In this document: positions 47,272 through 60,306 of the stretch, piece by piece
Numbering within the stretch: position 1 is the stretch's first letter
Layout of the letters: each line of letters begins with the position of its first letter
Assembly: GCF_010389155.1 (NCBI RefSeq)
Contig: NC_057768.1
Location: 40,465,633-40,529,632, forward strand
Reading direction: 5' to 3'
DNA: 64,000 nucleotides
DNA from: Erigeron canadensis
Lineage: Eukaryota; Streptophyta; Magnoliopsida; Asterales; Asteraceae
Position numbers and translations under genes: made by a program
The notes under the pieces: model-generated
Told to the model about the DNA's origin: nothing
What the model saw: only the letters and a program-made list of their open reading frames with translations
Database searches by the model: none

Positions 47272-48176
47272 CTAATAACAAGAACATGATTATATGTATA
47301 TACATTCACCTCAATTTGGCTACTTGACATTATAAGGCTACAAGTTCAACAATTTATTCTTCAACACCTATACAAGAATAATCACATATCATCTATGAGT
47401 TCCATGACTCAACTTCTTACAAACATCTACTTGCATTCAACAACTTTAAGATTATGGTGTTTGACTACTAAACACTTTTCCAACAAATTCCAACTTCTCA
47501 AAATAAAGCTTTATTTCATAATCACTAGCCAAACACCATAAAATATGAGATTCTTACCAAGGGGGATTTTCATTAACAACAATTCTTTCAATCAATTATC
47601 CATTTATCAATCAAATTTAGTTAGGGTTTTACTTGAAAATCTCCAATAGCAAAAACCTTCAATTCTAAGGCTAAGAACCCTAAATTTTTAATAACAAATA
47701 AAACTAGGGTTATGAAAATCAATACCTCAAAGTAAGAGACAAAAGATTAGGGCTTTCAATCACAATTCTTCCCCCTTTTCTTCTTAAGAATTTCGGCCAC
47801 CACCACCTCTACACAACCCTCAAATTTCAATTTCTTATTCAATTGGTGGTGATAGTTGTTATTGTTCAATGATTAAGGTTCTTTAATTTATAATTTGAAG
47901 ATTCAATTGCATGTACTTTGGAAGAATTTGAGAAAATAAGATAGGTGAAAAGTATAATTTTGAAGTGGGAATTATGAGTCATAAGGATGAATTGGCTGGC
48001 TTATTTCCTGATAGCCACGTCCCATTCTAATTTTTGTGGGTAAAATACCCCGCTAGCCACTAAAGTTCCAACTAAATTAACCCCTTATCTCAAAACAAAA
48101 TACTAGGAAATTAATTTAATGTCAAAACTATGAAAATGGTTAATTTTCTATTACCTTAAAATATTGGGGTGTTACA

Positions 48177-49406
48177 GCATTGCAGCGACAAAAATAGACA
48201 ATGCTTAAAGTGTTGTGACAATGTTAATTTCAAATCAAATACTTAATCGGAACTTTTATTTGTATGATACTTTTTGATAGTAACAAAAAAATATTTAACG
48301 AACAAAGAAAATTTTAATAAAGTCTGAAACTTTTGTAGGGGTATTTTAGTCACAGTTTATAAAATGCAAATACGGATGTATTAAGATGGAGGGTAAATTA
48401 GACATATTGAGTTCTTAAAAGTTTAAGGAGGGGGAGTCAGTTTTATTTATAATGGAGTATAGATAGATAATGAATATAAGATAATTGCAAATATATAATT
48501 AATAACTAAAATTAAGACATATTCATTCATTCTTAACAATTGGTAGATAATAAAAAAAATGAAAATTATTATAACTTTTTAATTCTTAATTTTATTTTCG
48601 CATAGTACAAAATAAGAGGAGTTTTTCATATTTTCTTTGTCTCATTTACATTTCATTGTATCAAACACCTTGATCATTTGTAATTGTTCATCCCTTTCAT
48701 CTATATTTTTTCCTATCACATTAGCATCACCTTCTCACATTTTTAACCTTCAAATTTAATAACCTTATATGTGGCAACATCACCCATTAGTTAATGAAAA
48801 CATGACTAGATGTTTAATGGGATAAGAATTGGATATTGTTTAAGATAAAATTAAAAACAAAAAAACCTCTTGAAAGCAACTGTAAGTACGTTAGCATCAA
48901 TTCCTTGTAAATATTATATGAACTACAACATAAAATTATAAGATAGTCATATATATTTACAAATATTGGTATGTGTATACAACAAAATTTAAAGACCTCA
49001 TTTAGTTTATAAATGAAAAAGTTAAATAAAATGAAAAATAAAAGATGAAAAAACATATAAATCACGTAGTAGTATACTCATATTTGACTAGTGAAGTATA
49101 CCAATTTATCAGACCAAAAATAAAAATTACAATAATGTAACATTTTTTTGAACAAAAGGAACTGATTTTTCATGTTAAAAATAGCATTTTGACGATTTGA
49201 CTTAAAAAAATCTAAAGGAAACGATAAGCTACAACGTCCCACTTCCAATTTCGGGCCTAAAAGCACATTCCGTACCCGGCTCATTTTAAAGTTTTTGACT
49301 CATTTTCTTCTTACACCAACAAAATTCCAAAACGACATCGTTTAATGACCATAACCATAAACCACAAAACCCAATCTGATATTTTTCTGTGTCTCTATCT
49401 CCCGCC
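48177..49406. other. Intergenic DNA and ISE2 promoter region
   Basis: AT-rich; no gene seen. The last few hundred bases must hold the ISE2 promoter and 5' UTR. No TATA box can be singled out with confidence. Confidence 0.5.
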
Positions 49407-52400
49407 ATGAATACACTCTCTTCTCTCTTTATCCCCTCCCAAATCGTCCTTCATTTTCAAAACCCTAATTATAATACTAATAATAACACTTTCTATTTCA
49501 AATTCACAAATTTAAAACCTTTACATTTCCTAAATAATCGGAACCGCCAATTTCAAATCAGCTACAAGCTAAACAAGTCAGATTCGGGAGCTGGCAATAC
49601 GTCGTCGTCTCAGGTATCGTCGGATACTGATTACGAAGACGAAGATGAGGATGAAGATGATGAAGAAGAAGTGGCGGAGGAGTATGAAACAGTTTCTGTT
49701 GATGGTGGTGAATTTAGCGACGGAATTGATGAAGAAGAAGAAGAAGATTATAATGATGGAAATGTGGTATTGGGTGAAGAAAGTAAGTCGAAATTCGAAG
49801 AGTTTAAGTGGCAAAGGATAGAGAGGATAAGGAAAGATGTCAGAGAGTTTGGTGATGGGATTATTGATGTTGATGAACTTTCTTCTGTTTATAACTTTCG
49901 AATCGATAAATTTCAGGTACTTTGATTATAATACACACACTTATATATATATATATTGTTTGTAGGTTAGTTTTAATTAAATGATGATGAGAGTATTAAG
50001 TAGTTCACTAGTACATTGAATAGTGATTTAGAATAGATGTAGTATTAAGTAGTTTGAGGATCATAAGTTTATCAATGTATATCTGTTTCGTCAATGTTTT
50101 GGTATGAAAAATAATAGAAATGATGTAATTAGGATATAATATTAGGGGTGAGAGCAAACAAACAATGAAGCAACGTCTAAGTTATGGTATTTTGAACGAC
50201 ATGGTTGTCGGTTTGGTTGTGAAGAGGCCTACAAAAGCGGACCTTGTTAACTGAATAGATCCAAATAGCTTTCGGCAAGAAAATTTAAAATGTATTGGAT
50301 GTTTACAAATAATTAGCAAGGGTGAAGGTATGTAAAAGCTTTTGGCGTTTCAAAGGGTGGTGTTGAATTGAGTGATTCCCATTTATAAAGCTATAATTTG
50401 CCTATTTTTTTTTACGGTTTTCCCTCATTTTATTTTTCAAGTTTAGCCAATGGTTAACTGATAACATAATAACTGATTAATGATAACGGGTTCAACCGAT
50501 TGGTTAAGGTCTACAAATTAACCAAGTGACAGTTTTAGCCCATAACTGAACCTGCTCAGCCTCCATTGCAGGTTGCATCACATCCAAATACATTACACAC
50601 TTGTTAGTGATGATCTATTATGCTTGTTATGTGCTTGTTATATAGGCAGTTATATGAAATTTTTACCAGTTATTTCATACAAGATCACTTGTACAAATCT
50701 CAGAGAGATAAAAAGTTTAGCTAATGAATCAGCAAGTAAATATATAATTCACTTGTAACTTACTATCTTCTGTGATCAACTTGTTTCTTAAATTTTTTTT
50801 TTCTGGATTAATCAAAGGGGAAGACTTTCATCCATAGTCTGTTTATGCCAACTCATATGTTTTAGACCTCCTAGAGTAAAAATAAATCATGTGATCTTGC
50901 TTGCGGTTTTATCTAATAAGACTGATTTTGTGCAGCGGTCAGCAATTCAAGCTTTTCTGAGAGGTTCTTCTGTAGTAGTTTCTGCGCCTACAAGTGCAGG
51001 TAAAACTTTGATTGCTGAAGCTGCAGCTGTTGCTACTGTAGCTAGAGGAAGGAGACTGTTCTATACCACTCCTCTTAAGGCATTGTCTAATCAGAAATTC
51101 CGAGAGTTTTGGTATTAACCATTCCTACATCTAAGTAAATGATACAACTTATATATGAAGGAAAAAGTTTTCTTAATGTCATTTTTGTTAGCTATTTGAT
51201 ATCTTCACCTTGCTTTTACAGTGATGCTTTTGGAGAAGACAATGTTGGTCTTCTCACCGGAGATTCTGCCGTCAATAGAGATGCTCAGGTTCTAATCATG
51301 ACCACTGAGATTCTCCGAAACATGTTATATCAGAGGTGTGTATGGTGTAAGTTCTTCATACATGTCTATTGTTATGTCTTGGAATCAAGGGCCCAACCAG
51401 GTCTGCAAGTTACCGATATGATCTTTGCTTTTTGGACGCAGTGTTGGAACAATGTCATCAGAAAGTGGACTTTTCCATGTTGATGTGATTGTTTTAGATG
51501 AAGTACATTATCTTAGTGACATATCTCGGGGTACTGTCTGGGAAGAGATTGTGCGTGCTTTTCTTGTCCTAATTGTGTAACAGGTAGCAATTATTAGATG
51601 TGGTTTAACTGTATGTGCACATTTTTTACAGGTCATTTATTGTCCAAAAGAAGTTCAACTAATATGCTTGTCAGCAACAGTAGCAAACCCAGATGAGTTA
51701 TGTGGTTGGATCAATCAGGTATATTGCTTTTCTAATGTTAACATAACTGAACATGTACTATTTATATCCCTGGGGGTGTTTAGATGTGTGTTTTCAAAGT
51801 GATTATGTAGTTTAGTAGAACAGTATCAGATAATTAGCTGCTAGCTAATTGAGTGTTGGAGATAATGTTTGGAATTTGGATGTGATTTTGCTATTTGAAG
51901 TTTTAACAATCAGATGTTTGAGTGTTTGACAATTTTTGGTTATTGGGATAAACGATAGATGTCTTGGGAAATCTGACTAGAACTCTTACAAATTAGGCTA
52001 CAATAAATAGGTAAGTAGCTCTATATTGCTAATAGATATGCAATTTTTGTTGCACCTGTTATGAAACTAACTAGTAATCGAAACTGATTATTTGACCACT
52101 AATTAATCGGATTATCAGAAGCATAATTTGTTTATATGGGCATTGAGAACTGGATATTAAAATCCCCTACTGGGTGGTTCATTGTTGTTTATGATGGTAT
52201 TAGTGTTTATTTGTTGCAGCCCTAAGTTGTTTGGTCACATCCTTCTGCACATAAGAACAACTTTCACACAAACATAAGACACATTTTTTTTACTTTATTT
52301 GACTCGGTAACTTTGCAACTAGCCTATTAAACATTACAATTGTGTATTATAGATTCATGGCAAAACAGAGCTGGTAACATCGACAAAACGTCCAGTTCCT

Positions 52401-55400
52401 TTGACATGGCATCTTTCTACCAGAACAGCTTTGCTTCCCCTTCTCAATGAGACAGGAACCAGCATGAATAGGTTAACACTGCAACCCATTTAGTTATCAA
52501 ACGTTTCCTCAACAATGCATGCTCTACTTTCAATGCATGTACACATGTATAGAAAAAGAAAAACAGTCTTTTTTTGGCGTTTAGAAAGCAATGAAAAAGA
52601 AGATTACTTATGCTCTCTTAAATTTATTATTTTATATCTGACGATTGGATGATTTTTGATCATCTGGAACAGGAAGCTATCAACCAACTATCTGCAACTT
52701 AATTCTATGGGAGCCAAGTCATATGAGGACGAGAGGCCTAGAAGAAGAAACTCAAGAAAGCTTGAGAGTGATACATTGTCTCCATCAAAGAATGACAGAA
52801 ACAACATTAAACGATCACAAGTACAAATTCACTTCTCATGGGTTATGGACTTTGTTATATTTTTTGAGTTAATAGTTTTATAAAATTTCAGGTTCCTCAA
52901 GTTATAGATACTGTATGGCAACTCAAGACAAGGGACATGCTGCCCGCAGTTTGGTTCATTTTTAGTAGAAAAGGATGTGATGTGGCAGTTCAATATATCG
53001 AAGACTGCAAACTATTAGATGAGTGTGAGATGAGTGAAATTGATCTGGCATTGAAAAGGTTTCGAATTAAGTATCCTGATGCTGTTAGGGAATCAGCTGT
53101 AAAAGGGATACTCCGAGGGGTTGCAGCTCACCATGCTGGTTGTTTACCGCTTTGGAAATCTTTCATAGAAGAGTTGTTTCAAAGAGGACTTGTTAAAGTT
53201 GTTTTTGCTACTGAAACACTTGCTGCTGGAATCAACATGCCTGCACGGACAGCTGTGATTTCGTCACTTAGCAAGAGGAGTGAAAGTGGACGCATTAACT
53301 TAACTACAAATGAGCTGCTTCAAATGGCTGGCCGGGCTGGACGTAGAGGCATAGATAAAAAGGGTCATGCTGTTGTTGTTCAAAATCCTTATGAAGGTGC
53401 TGAAGAATGTTGCAAAATTCTTTTTTCTGGGTTACAACCCCTAGTTTCACAATTTACTGCATCATATGGGATGGTTCTGAATCTTCTTGCGGTATGTATG
53501 TGAAAGTGTATATTGTATTTTGATGACAGGCAAAACCAGATTTGGCAATTTCAATCCATTTACTTATGAATTGATGGGTTATGTTCTATCCCGACCTTGT
53601 GAAATGGTTCATAGAGTTTAGAATAGGTTAAAGGGACATATGGGTGGAAGTAATCCAATATCTACTTTTAATGCTTACAGTTTATTTTAAGCTTTAGACT
53701 ACTTTTGACTGTAACAAAAGTGTTTTGAATCGCAATTAACTCATTGACTTTACAAAGAGATTGGGAAAAAAAAGAGTTTGAGGGTCAATTAAACCCAGAC
53801 TGTTCCAAAGTGAACCCAATTTGATTCGTTGTGCAACCCACTGAGCGGCTCATTTTGCTATCTCTAGTGACTGAATCACTTGTCAAAATTTGTGCTACAC
53901 AGGGTGCAAAAGTTAGACTTAATGAAGGAGATAGTATGGAAGTATCTCGAGCTGGACGTACCCTAGAAGAAGCAAGGAAATTGGTTGAACAAAGTTTTGG
54001 CAATTATGTAGGGAGTAATGTGATGATTGCTGCACAAGAGGAGCTTAACAATATACAAAATGAGATTAAAGTTTTGACTTTTGAAATTAGTGATGAAGCG
54101 ATTGACATAAAGAGCAAAAATATATTATCAAAATCGGCATACAAAGAAATGGCAGATTTGCAGGAAGAACTAAGAGTAATGTTCTCTTATTGTCATTAAA
54201 TTCTGGTTTATTACTATTAAAGAGTATAGAGTTTTTTTTTTGAATATTTCTTCATTAATCGTTGTGGACAATTGGTTTCTTTTTTAGGCAGAAAAACGTA
54301 TTCGAACAGAGCTGCGTAGAAGAATGGAAATGGAGAGGATGTCTTCCTTGAGACCATTGTTGCAAAACTTGGAAGATGGGCATTTACCTTTTATGTGCTT
54401 GCAGTATCATGATAGTGCTGGAGTTAAACATTTAGTCCCTGCTGTATATATGAGTGATGTTGATTCCATGAATGGTTCCAAATTAAAAAATATGGTAGGT
54501 GTTCTTGCATCTGCCTTTTTTATGCATCAGAATTTATTTTAATCCATATGTTAAGGTTTTTATTTCATTACCACATTCTGAATGTCATTGGTTTGCTACA
54601 TGCAGGTTACTGAAAATGATTCTTTTGCTCTTAAAGTAACTTTGGAAGGTGATGACAGCAACCTAGCAAGCCAACTTTATACAAAACCATGTTACTACGT
54701 GGCTCTTGGTTCAGATAACACTTGGTATCTTTTCACTGAGAGGTGTATCAAGACAGTGTACAGAACAGGTTTTCCTAATGTTGCTTTGACTAAGGGTGAC
54801 GCTTTACCTCGAGAAATAATGACTGTTCTTCTTGAAAAGGAGGAAATGCAGTGGCAGAAGCTTAGTCAATCTGAACTTGGAGGTATATGGTCCATGGAAG
54901 GGTCTCTAGAAACATGGTCCTGGAGTTTGAATGTGCCAGTTTTAAGTAGTCTTCCTGAGGATAATGAGGTAATCAGCCTGGTTTTTGTTTGTGTTAGTAT
55001 GTTAAACAGTATGATGCTACATAAGTATTGATAAAACGCTGCATTAAGAGATAGGGCGTGATTAGAATTTGGATTCGCAATGTGAAAGAGAGTATGCGAT
55101 ATTAAATGCTCATAATCAGATGATCAACTCTATTTTAATGAGCCATAAAAGGTAGTGTTTGAATGTGCTGTTATTGTTTAAAGTTGTGATGATGAGATAA
55201 TAAGATGTTTGAATGGTTGACAAATGCTTATTGTTATTTAACTTATAGATAGTGTTTGAATTGCGTGTTTATTGCTTGAAGTTGTAATAATTAAGAAAAA
55301 AGATGTTTGAATGTTTGGCCAATACTTACCATTATATAGATGAATAGAAAAAAGGAAATGAGATTGAAAGTTTTTAAGATTGGTTAAAAAAATGGGTAAA

Positions 55401-57269
55401 TAATGTAAGTCATAGCATCATGCAACTATGCAAGAATTATTGGTCCGCGTGTGAATCTTCTATTTTCCTTGTTGCCTAGGTTGTGCAATATTCACAGGCG
55501 TACTATGATGCAGTAGAATCTTACAAGAATCAACGGAATAAAGTTTCTCATTTGAAGAAAAAAATAGCCAGGACAGAAGGCTTCAAAGAATATAAAAAGA
55601 TAGTGGATGTGGCTAGGTTCACTGAAGAAAAGATCCGGCGCCTGAAAGCTAGGTCAAGTCGTTTGATGACTCGTTTAGAGCAGATTGAACCATCTGGCTG
55701 GAAGGAGTTTCTGCAGGTAATCTTAACTTGATGATTTCTTGTTGTTACTGTTATTATTGTAATTAGCCCGAGCACTCTCTGCCCAAAATCATTAAAAGTT
55801 ACATATTCAACCTGTTCGGTGCAAGTATTGGGTAACTTTGGGCAAGGTCTCTAAATGGTTTAGTGGCAAGGAGGTCTCTTTTCTCACAAGAGGTTAGGGG
55901 TTTGAGTCCTACCCTAGGGATATTTTGGGTGGCCACAGGTATATAATTTCCACCTATGGTGGGCCTGGGTGAGTTTTCCCCTCCAGATCTCTACTTAGGT
56001 TTCTTATCGAGGGGTTTAAATTGGGCAACGAAATATTACCCAACGGGCTGTGTGGCATGAACTAGGTTCAGAGGTTGGTTAAACGGTGGTTTTCTTTAGA
56101 AATAAATTGCTAAATCAATACATAAAGTTCATATTATAGTTATTATCATTTGACCATAAACTCAAATGTTGAATGTTTAGAATAAATAAGAATATTTTTT
56201 ATTTATGTTTATAATATCTGATTGCTCATGAAACTTTAATAAACGTGAGGGAGATGAGAACTGACAGGTTAACTTGGTCATTCGACCCGTTGTACCCATA
56301 TTTCGAAATTACCAGCTGATCTGAAACCTATTTTGACACATAACCCAACCTGTTTACGCATGCCAGGTGAGCAGTGTGATACATGAAATAAGGGCATTGG
56401 ATATCAATACACATGTGATATTTCCTCTTGGTGAAACCGCTGCTGCTCTTCGAGGGGAGAACGAGCTGTGGATTGCAATGGTTCTTCGAAATAAAGTTTT
56501 ACTAGATCTTAAACCTCCACAGTTAGCTGCTGTTTGTGGAAGCATTGTTTCTGAAGGAATCAAGGTCAGACCTTCCAAAAATAACAGGTATGACCTATCT
56601 ATTTTACACTCTGGTTCAGTGGTTTATTTGATTTTAAGTGTGCAAGCCTGTAAAATGTTTTCTGTTGCTTGTAATTTTCTTCTTGCAGTTATATATATGA
56701 ACCTTCTACCACTGTCTTAGAAGTCATCAACTTTTTGGATGACCAAAGAAGATCTCTTTTACAACTTCAAGAAAAGCATGATGTGAAGGTTAGTCCATTA
56801 GATGAGCTATATATAACCTGTACAGGAGCACCTACTTATTATGGTTATATAGAGAGTAGAGTGTGAGAGTTATTTCTGCTGTTACTGACATTAATAGACC
56901 ATGTGAATAACTTGTCAAGTGTATGACGTTGCATGTTTATGCTATATCAGATACCTTGCTGTTTGGATAGCCAGTTTTCTGGCATGGTGGAAGCCTGGGC
57001 TTCTGGTTTGACATGGCGGGAAATAATGATGGATTGTGCAATGGATGAAGGAGATTTAGCACGCCTGTTACGAAGAACGTTAGATATTTTAGCACAGGTA
57101 CATGTTTCTATTTATGTCTCTCTTCCTAGTTTCTCTACCTTTTCTAACATGTTTTTTGTGGGAAATTTAGATTCCTAAGTTGCCTGATATTGACCCTCAA
57201 TTACAAAGAAACGCAACAGCTGCATTCAATGTGATGGATCGTCCACCGATAAGTGAACTTGCAGGATGA
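49407..57269 (+). CDS. ISE2: ISE2 / DExH15 chloroplast DExH-box RNA helicase
   Basis: ISE2 is a Ski2-like RNA helicase of the chloroplast that acts in plastid RNA processing; its loss in Arabidopsis alters plasmodesmata. My 16 exons: 49407-49916, 50936-51111, 51222-51335, 51442-51550, 51632-51718, 52353-52471, 52673-52820, 52892-53491, 53903-54175, 54288-54494, 54606-54968, 55480-55716, 56367-56587, 56689-56788, 56951-57097, 57171-57269. Total 3,510 nt, 1,169 residues, matching the Arabidopsis length of about 1,171. The N-terminus is transit-peptide-like, then very acidic (about 78-120). Walker A A-P-T-S-A-G-K-T is at 187-194, D-E-V-H at 286-289, S-A-T at 317-319 and Q-M-A-G-R-A-G-R-R-G at 565-574. 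The C-terminal half matches the DSHCT region and ends near P-I-S-E-L-A-G. All introns are GT-AG and no defect was seen. Confidence 0.96.
55846..56100 (+). mobile_element. tRNA-derived SINE in ISE2 intron 12
   Basis: Starts GGTCTCTAAATGGTTTAGTGG (A box TGGTTTAGTGG at about 55855-55865) with a B box GGTTTGAGTCC at about 55897-55907. The body (GGTGGGCCTGGGTGAGTTTT, ACCCAACGGGCTGTGTGGC) ends near a T-rich tail at about 56090. It lies wholly in the intron between 55717 and 56366, in the sense orientation of ISE2. Confidence 0.72.
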
Positions 57270-59089
57270 AATTTGTAAGTCTGTCAATGATAACTTCAGT
57301 TTTTTTTTTCTGTTTCATTCTGATAATACATTATCTGGAAGAGTTAGCATTAAGTTCATGAAGTGAATATGATGATCAGTTGAAATATCAATAGTGTGTA
57401 TCTAATTACCATCCATTTATATAATCTCTATGTTTAATTTACAAAATGTAGATGCTTTTAACTCAGTTCGGAATCATCGTATTAGTAAGCGTATGTGATG
57501 GATCTAAATATATATTACCACATGGAATCAGTGGTTAGTGGATGCTCTGGGCCTCCGGCGATAAACTGAAGTACTTGAATCCGGAGCTGCTGAATTAATT
57601 ACAGGTAATGTGCTTCTTTTTTTCATATAAAGTGTTTCTAAGCCATACATTATATTAACCCTCCATTTCAATCTGATGTTTGTGTCAAACAGATTGTTTT
57701 TGAAGTTCAAAGTAAATATTTTTTATTTTGTTTTTATTGAATAGTTTATACCTAACACTATGCTTTCTTACAAATAATCATGGTGGCGAGTTGTTGGGAT
57801 CACGTCTTTACTAATCTCCGCATATGACTTTGGATGTTGAAGTAGGGCCTCTTCTTTTATTGACATGGCTCTATAACTAAGAACTTTTACTGGCCCAAAT
57901 TCCTGAGCTGTCCTTAGTTTGTGGTCATATGTAGTAATGCCATCTTTTACAATCTCCAAAATGCACTTCTAAGAGTGCTTGTAACACTTGCACCAAAAAA
58001 AGTTGCTTCAGCTAATCACTTTGAACCACTTTTAAGCCAAAATAATTACTGATATTTACTAACTGAAAAGAAAAGCTTTGCACCCAAACACTTGCCGCGG
58101 CATATACCAAGCTGAAGCCTTCTATGCCTGTCACCCTCCAGTCTGGAAATAGGCACCATGCTGAAACCGGGCTTGGTGTATACCACACTGAAAAAGGCCT
58201 CCTATCGTTACTATTAGTGTTTTAGTTAGAGCGGCAGATTTAGGCCCCCTATTCATGCATATTATATCTTACGATCCAGAAGTTCGCTTCTAGCCATTGC
58301 AACTAATCCCACATCCCAAAGTATTACTGTAATTATTAGTCTATGTTACGGCTGATTACGACGTGATACAGGCTTGGGTACCAATTTCTTTCTTCCATTC
58401 CCAACGGCCTTCCTAATCATTTGATATAGTTCGCTTATCTGAAAGTCACTTTTTTAATATCTTTCATTATCTCTCTGATTTATGATTACTTGAGCTTACA
58501 ATTATTTATTCCGTCTTGTAGTCTCGTACTATCTTGACAATTCTATTCAATTATACATTCCAAAATACCCTTGTTGATGTGGCTAATCTATGAGACATAT
58601 TTTCTGTTGGCTACAAATCTGTTCCAGGAGGAAGCACAAGAAAGAAGCTTCAGAGTGAGAGAAGGATAAACCAAAACTTCGAAGAGGAGCTTTGAGACAA
58701 AAATGGCAGGTGATTGTAGCATCTGTAATTAAATGTGTATCATATAGACTTATCGTGGTCCGTAATCCATTGCATTATGAAATGAAATTCATTAAACCTT
58801 GCGCTTCTCAAATAAATTCGTTGATCTATATTTTGTTTTATACAAAGCTCAGTTTTTTCCGGTTTCATATTCTGAATTCATATCCATGTTTAGGTCTCAA
58901 GATTTTGCTTTACTCTTGCATCGGTGTCCATCTTTGGTGCAGGTTTTACACTTATTTTTTTTATCACATAAATAAAATGTGACAACAAAATGAAATATAG
59001 ATTGACCATACGTAATGATTCTCTGTATCTCGTCAAAGTTGTGGATGAATGCTACGGGGTAATAATCAATTTAAAATCACGTGTGTGGA
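57270..59089 (+). other. ISE2 3' flank with exon-like remnant of an unknown gene
   Basis: The first ~275 bp is duplicated at 10.7-11.0 kb. Two exon-like pieces share one open phase across a GT-AG junction. One ends at 57604 (reading V-L-E-S-G-A-A-E-L-I-T-G) before GTAATG. The next starts at 58628 after a TTCCAG acceptor (G-S-T-R-K-K-L-Q-S-E-R-R-I-N-Q-N-F-E-E-E-L) and ends in TGA at 58693-58695. An in-frame TAA lies four codons before V-L-E, so it may be a remnant, or an exon starting at an internal AG. I do not recognise the protein. The rest shows no gene. Confidence 0.35.
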
Positions 59090-59098
59090 TTCTTAGTT

Positions 59099-60130
59099 GG
59101 GATAATGACATGTGGATGTAGTGAACTATGATAAAATGTCTATGTTATGTATTGGTCTAATCGGGGGTCTATGTAATGTAACGAACTTACCAAAACTGTC
59201 TAAGTGATGCATGTTACCGAGTAATCTATAGGTAGCCGGTTACCATCCATTTTTTAAAACTTGGGATAATGACTTGTGAATGTAGTGAACTATGACAAAA
59301 TGTCTATGTTATGTATTGATTTAATCGGGGGTTTATGTTATGTAACGAACTTACCAAAACTGTATAAGTGATGCATGTTATTTATTGTTTCCAATTCCTC
59401 CTGAGTATTTGAGAACTGGTATATATTTTCTTGTTTCCATTTAGTTATTTATTAATATTCCGAAAAGAGAAATGATGAATTATGAGGTCAAGGAGATTTG
59501 ATCTTTTCAGCTTTACTCTTGTAATGCATTCTTCTAAGTTTGCTGTTTTGTTGTTTTAACTAAAATCTAGCAATTAGTTATTCTTTCTCATTTAAATTCT
59601 AAGTTATGCCTCAAGAAGCCATGTAAGAATACGTTCTCTAGTCTCTCATTGTTTGTTTGTGTGGGTTGTATATATGTACCCGATTTGTGTGTGTCAATGT
59701 GTATATGTTTGAGAATATATGTAATGATTCGTTTCAGGCTCTTGACCTATAAGGGATCGTAATCTTCAAATGCGATTTTAATTTTTGAGATCTTTGATTT
59801 TTTGGTATATGATTGTGTTAGGGTTGATCGGAAAAATAGGGAGGTAGGTGACGGCCGGAAGAACCGAAGGTGTTTACAGTTTTTATATAATTACATAACT
59901 TATATACATATATGTTTCCATAACTTATATTTATTTATATATGTTAAATAAATAAATTAATTATTAAGATTAAAAAATAAAGAGAAAAAATTGATGACCG
60001 GCTTTAGCCTCTAACATGCATCACTTAGACAGTTTTGGTAAGTTCGTTACATAACAAAGACCCCCCGATTAGATCAATACATAACATAGACATTTTGTCA
60101 TAGTTCACTACATTCACAGGTCATTATCCC
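59099..60130. mobile_element. Non-autonomous Mutator-like element, 1.03 kb
   Basis: Flanked by a perfect 9 bp duplication TTCTTAGTT (59090-59098 and 60131-60139). The ends are GGGATAATGAC / GTCATTATCCC, and the ~130 bp terminal repeats match closely (GTAGTGAACTATGACAAAAT, AACGAACTTACCAAAACTGT). The left terminal repeat is present twice in tandem (from 59099 and from about 59266). No transposase frame was seen. Confidence 0.9.
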
Positions 60131-60306
60131 TTCTTAGTTTGGGATCATCTTATGGGTTATGACTTGTGACAATATCTTTCGGTTAATAAAAATTATTTTA
60201 TGTGCACTCAATAATCTTCAATATGTTTGTATTATGCTCGTTATATATTAAACATTTCTATAAACAAAAATTAATAAAAAAGGTTTTTTATTAGTTACGG
60301 ATTTTA

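Larger units (their letters stand above)
46345..48176 (-). mobile_element. LTR-type fragment, 5' terminus at 48176
   Basis: On the minus strand it starts TGTAACACCCCAATATTTTA at 48176 and carries LTR-like features (TTGGTAAGAATCTC near 47590). The far end is not a clear TG...CA terminus, so the copy is probably truncated near 46.3-46.4 kb, next to the Harbinger-type element. No gag-pol domain. Two sets of palindromic repeats inside are listed separately. The left boundary is uncertain. Confidence 0.55.

Noticed and set aside
57768..57959. 63-codon open frame on the minus strand with a protein-like composition
   Set aside because: No recognised domain, no neighbouring exons and no splice context; could be a fragment of something but cannot be supported.
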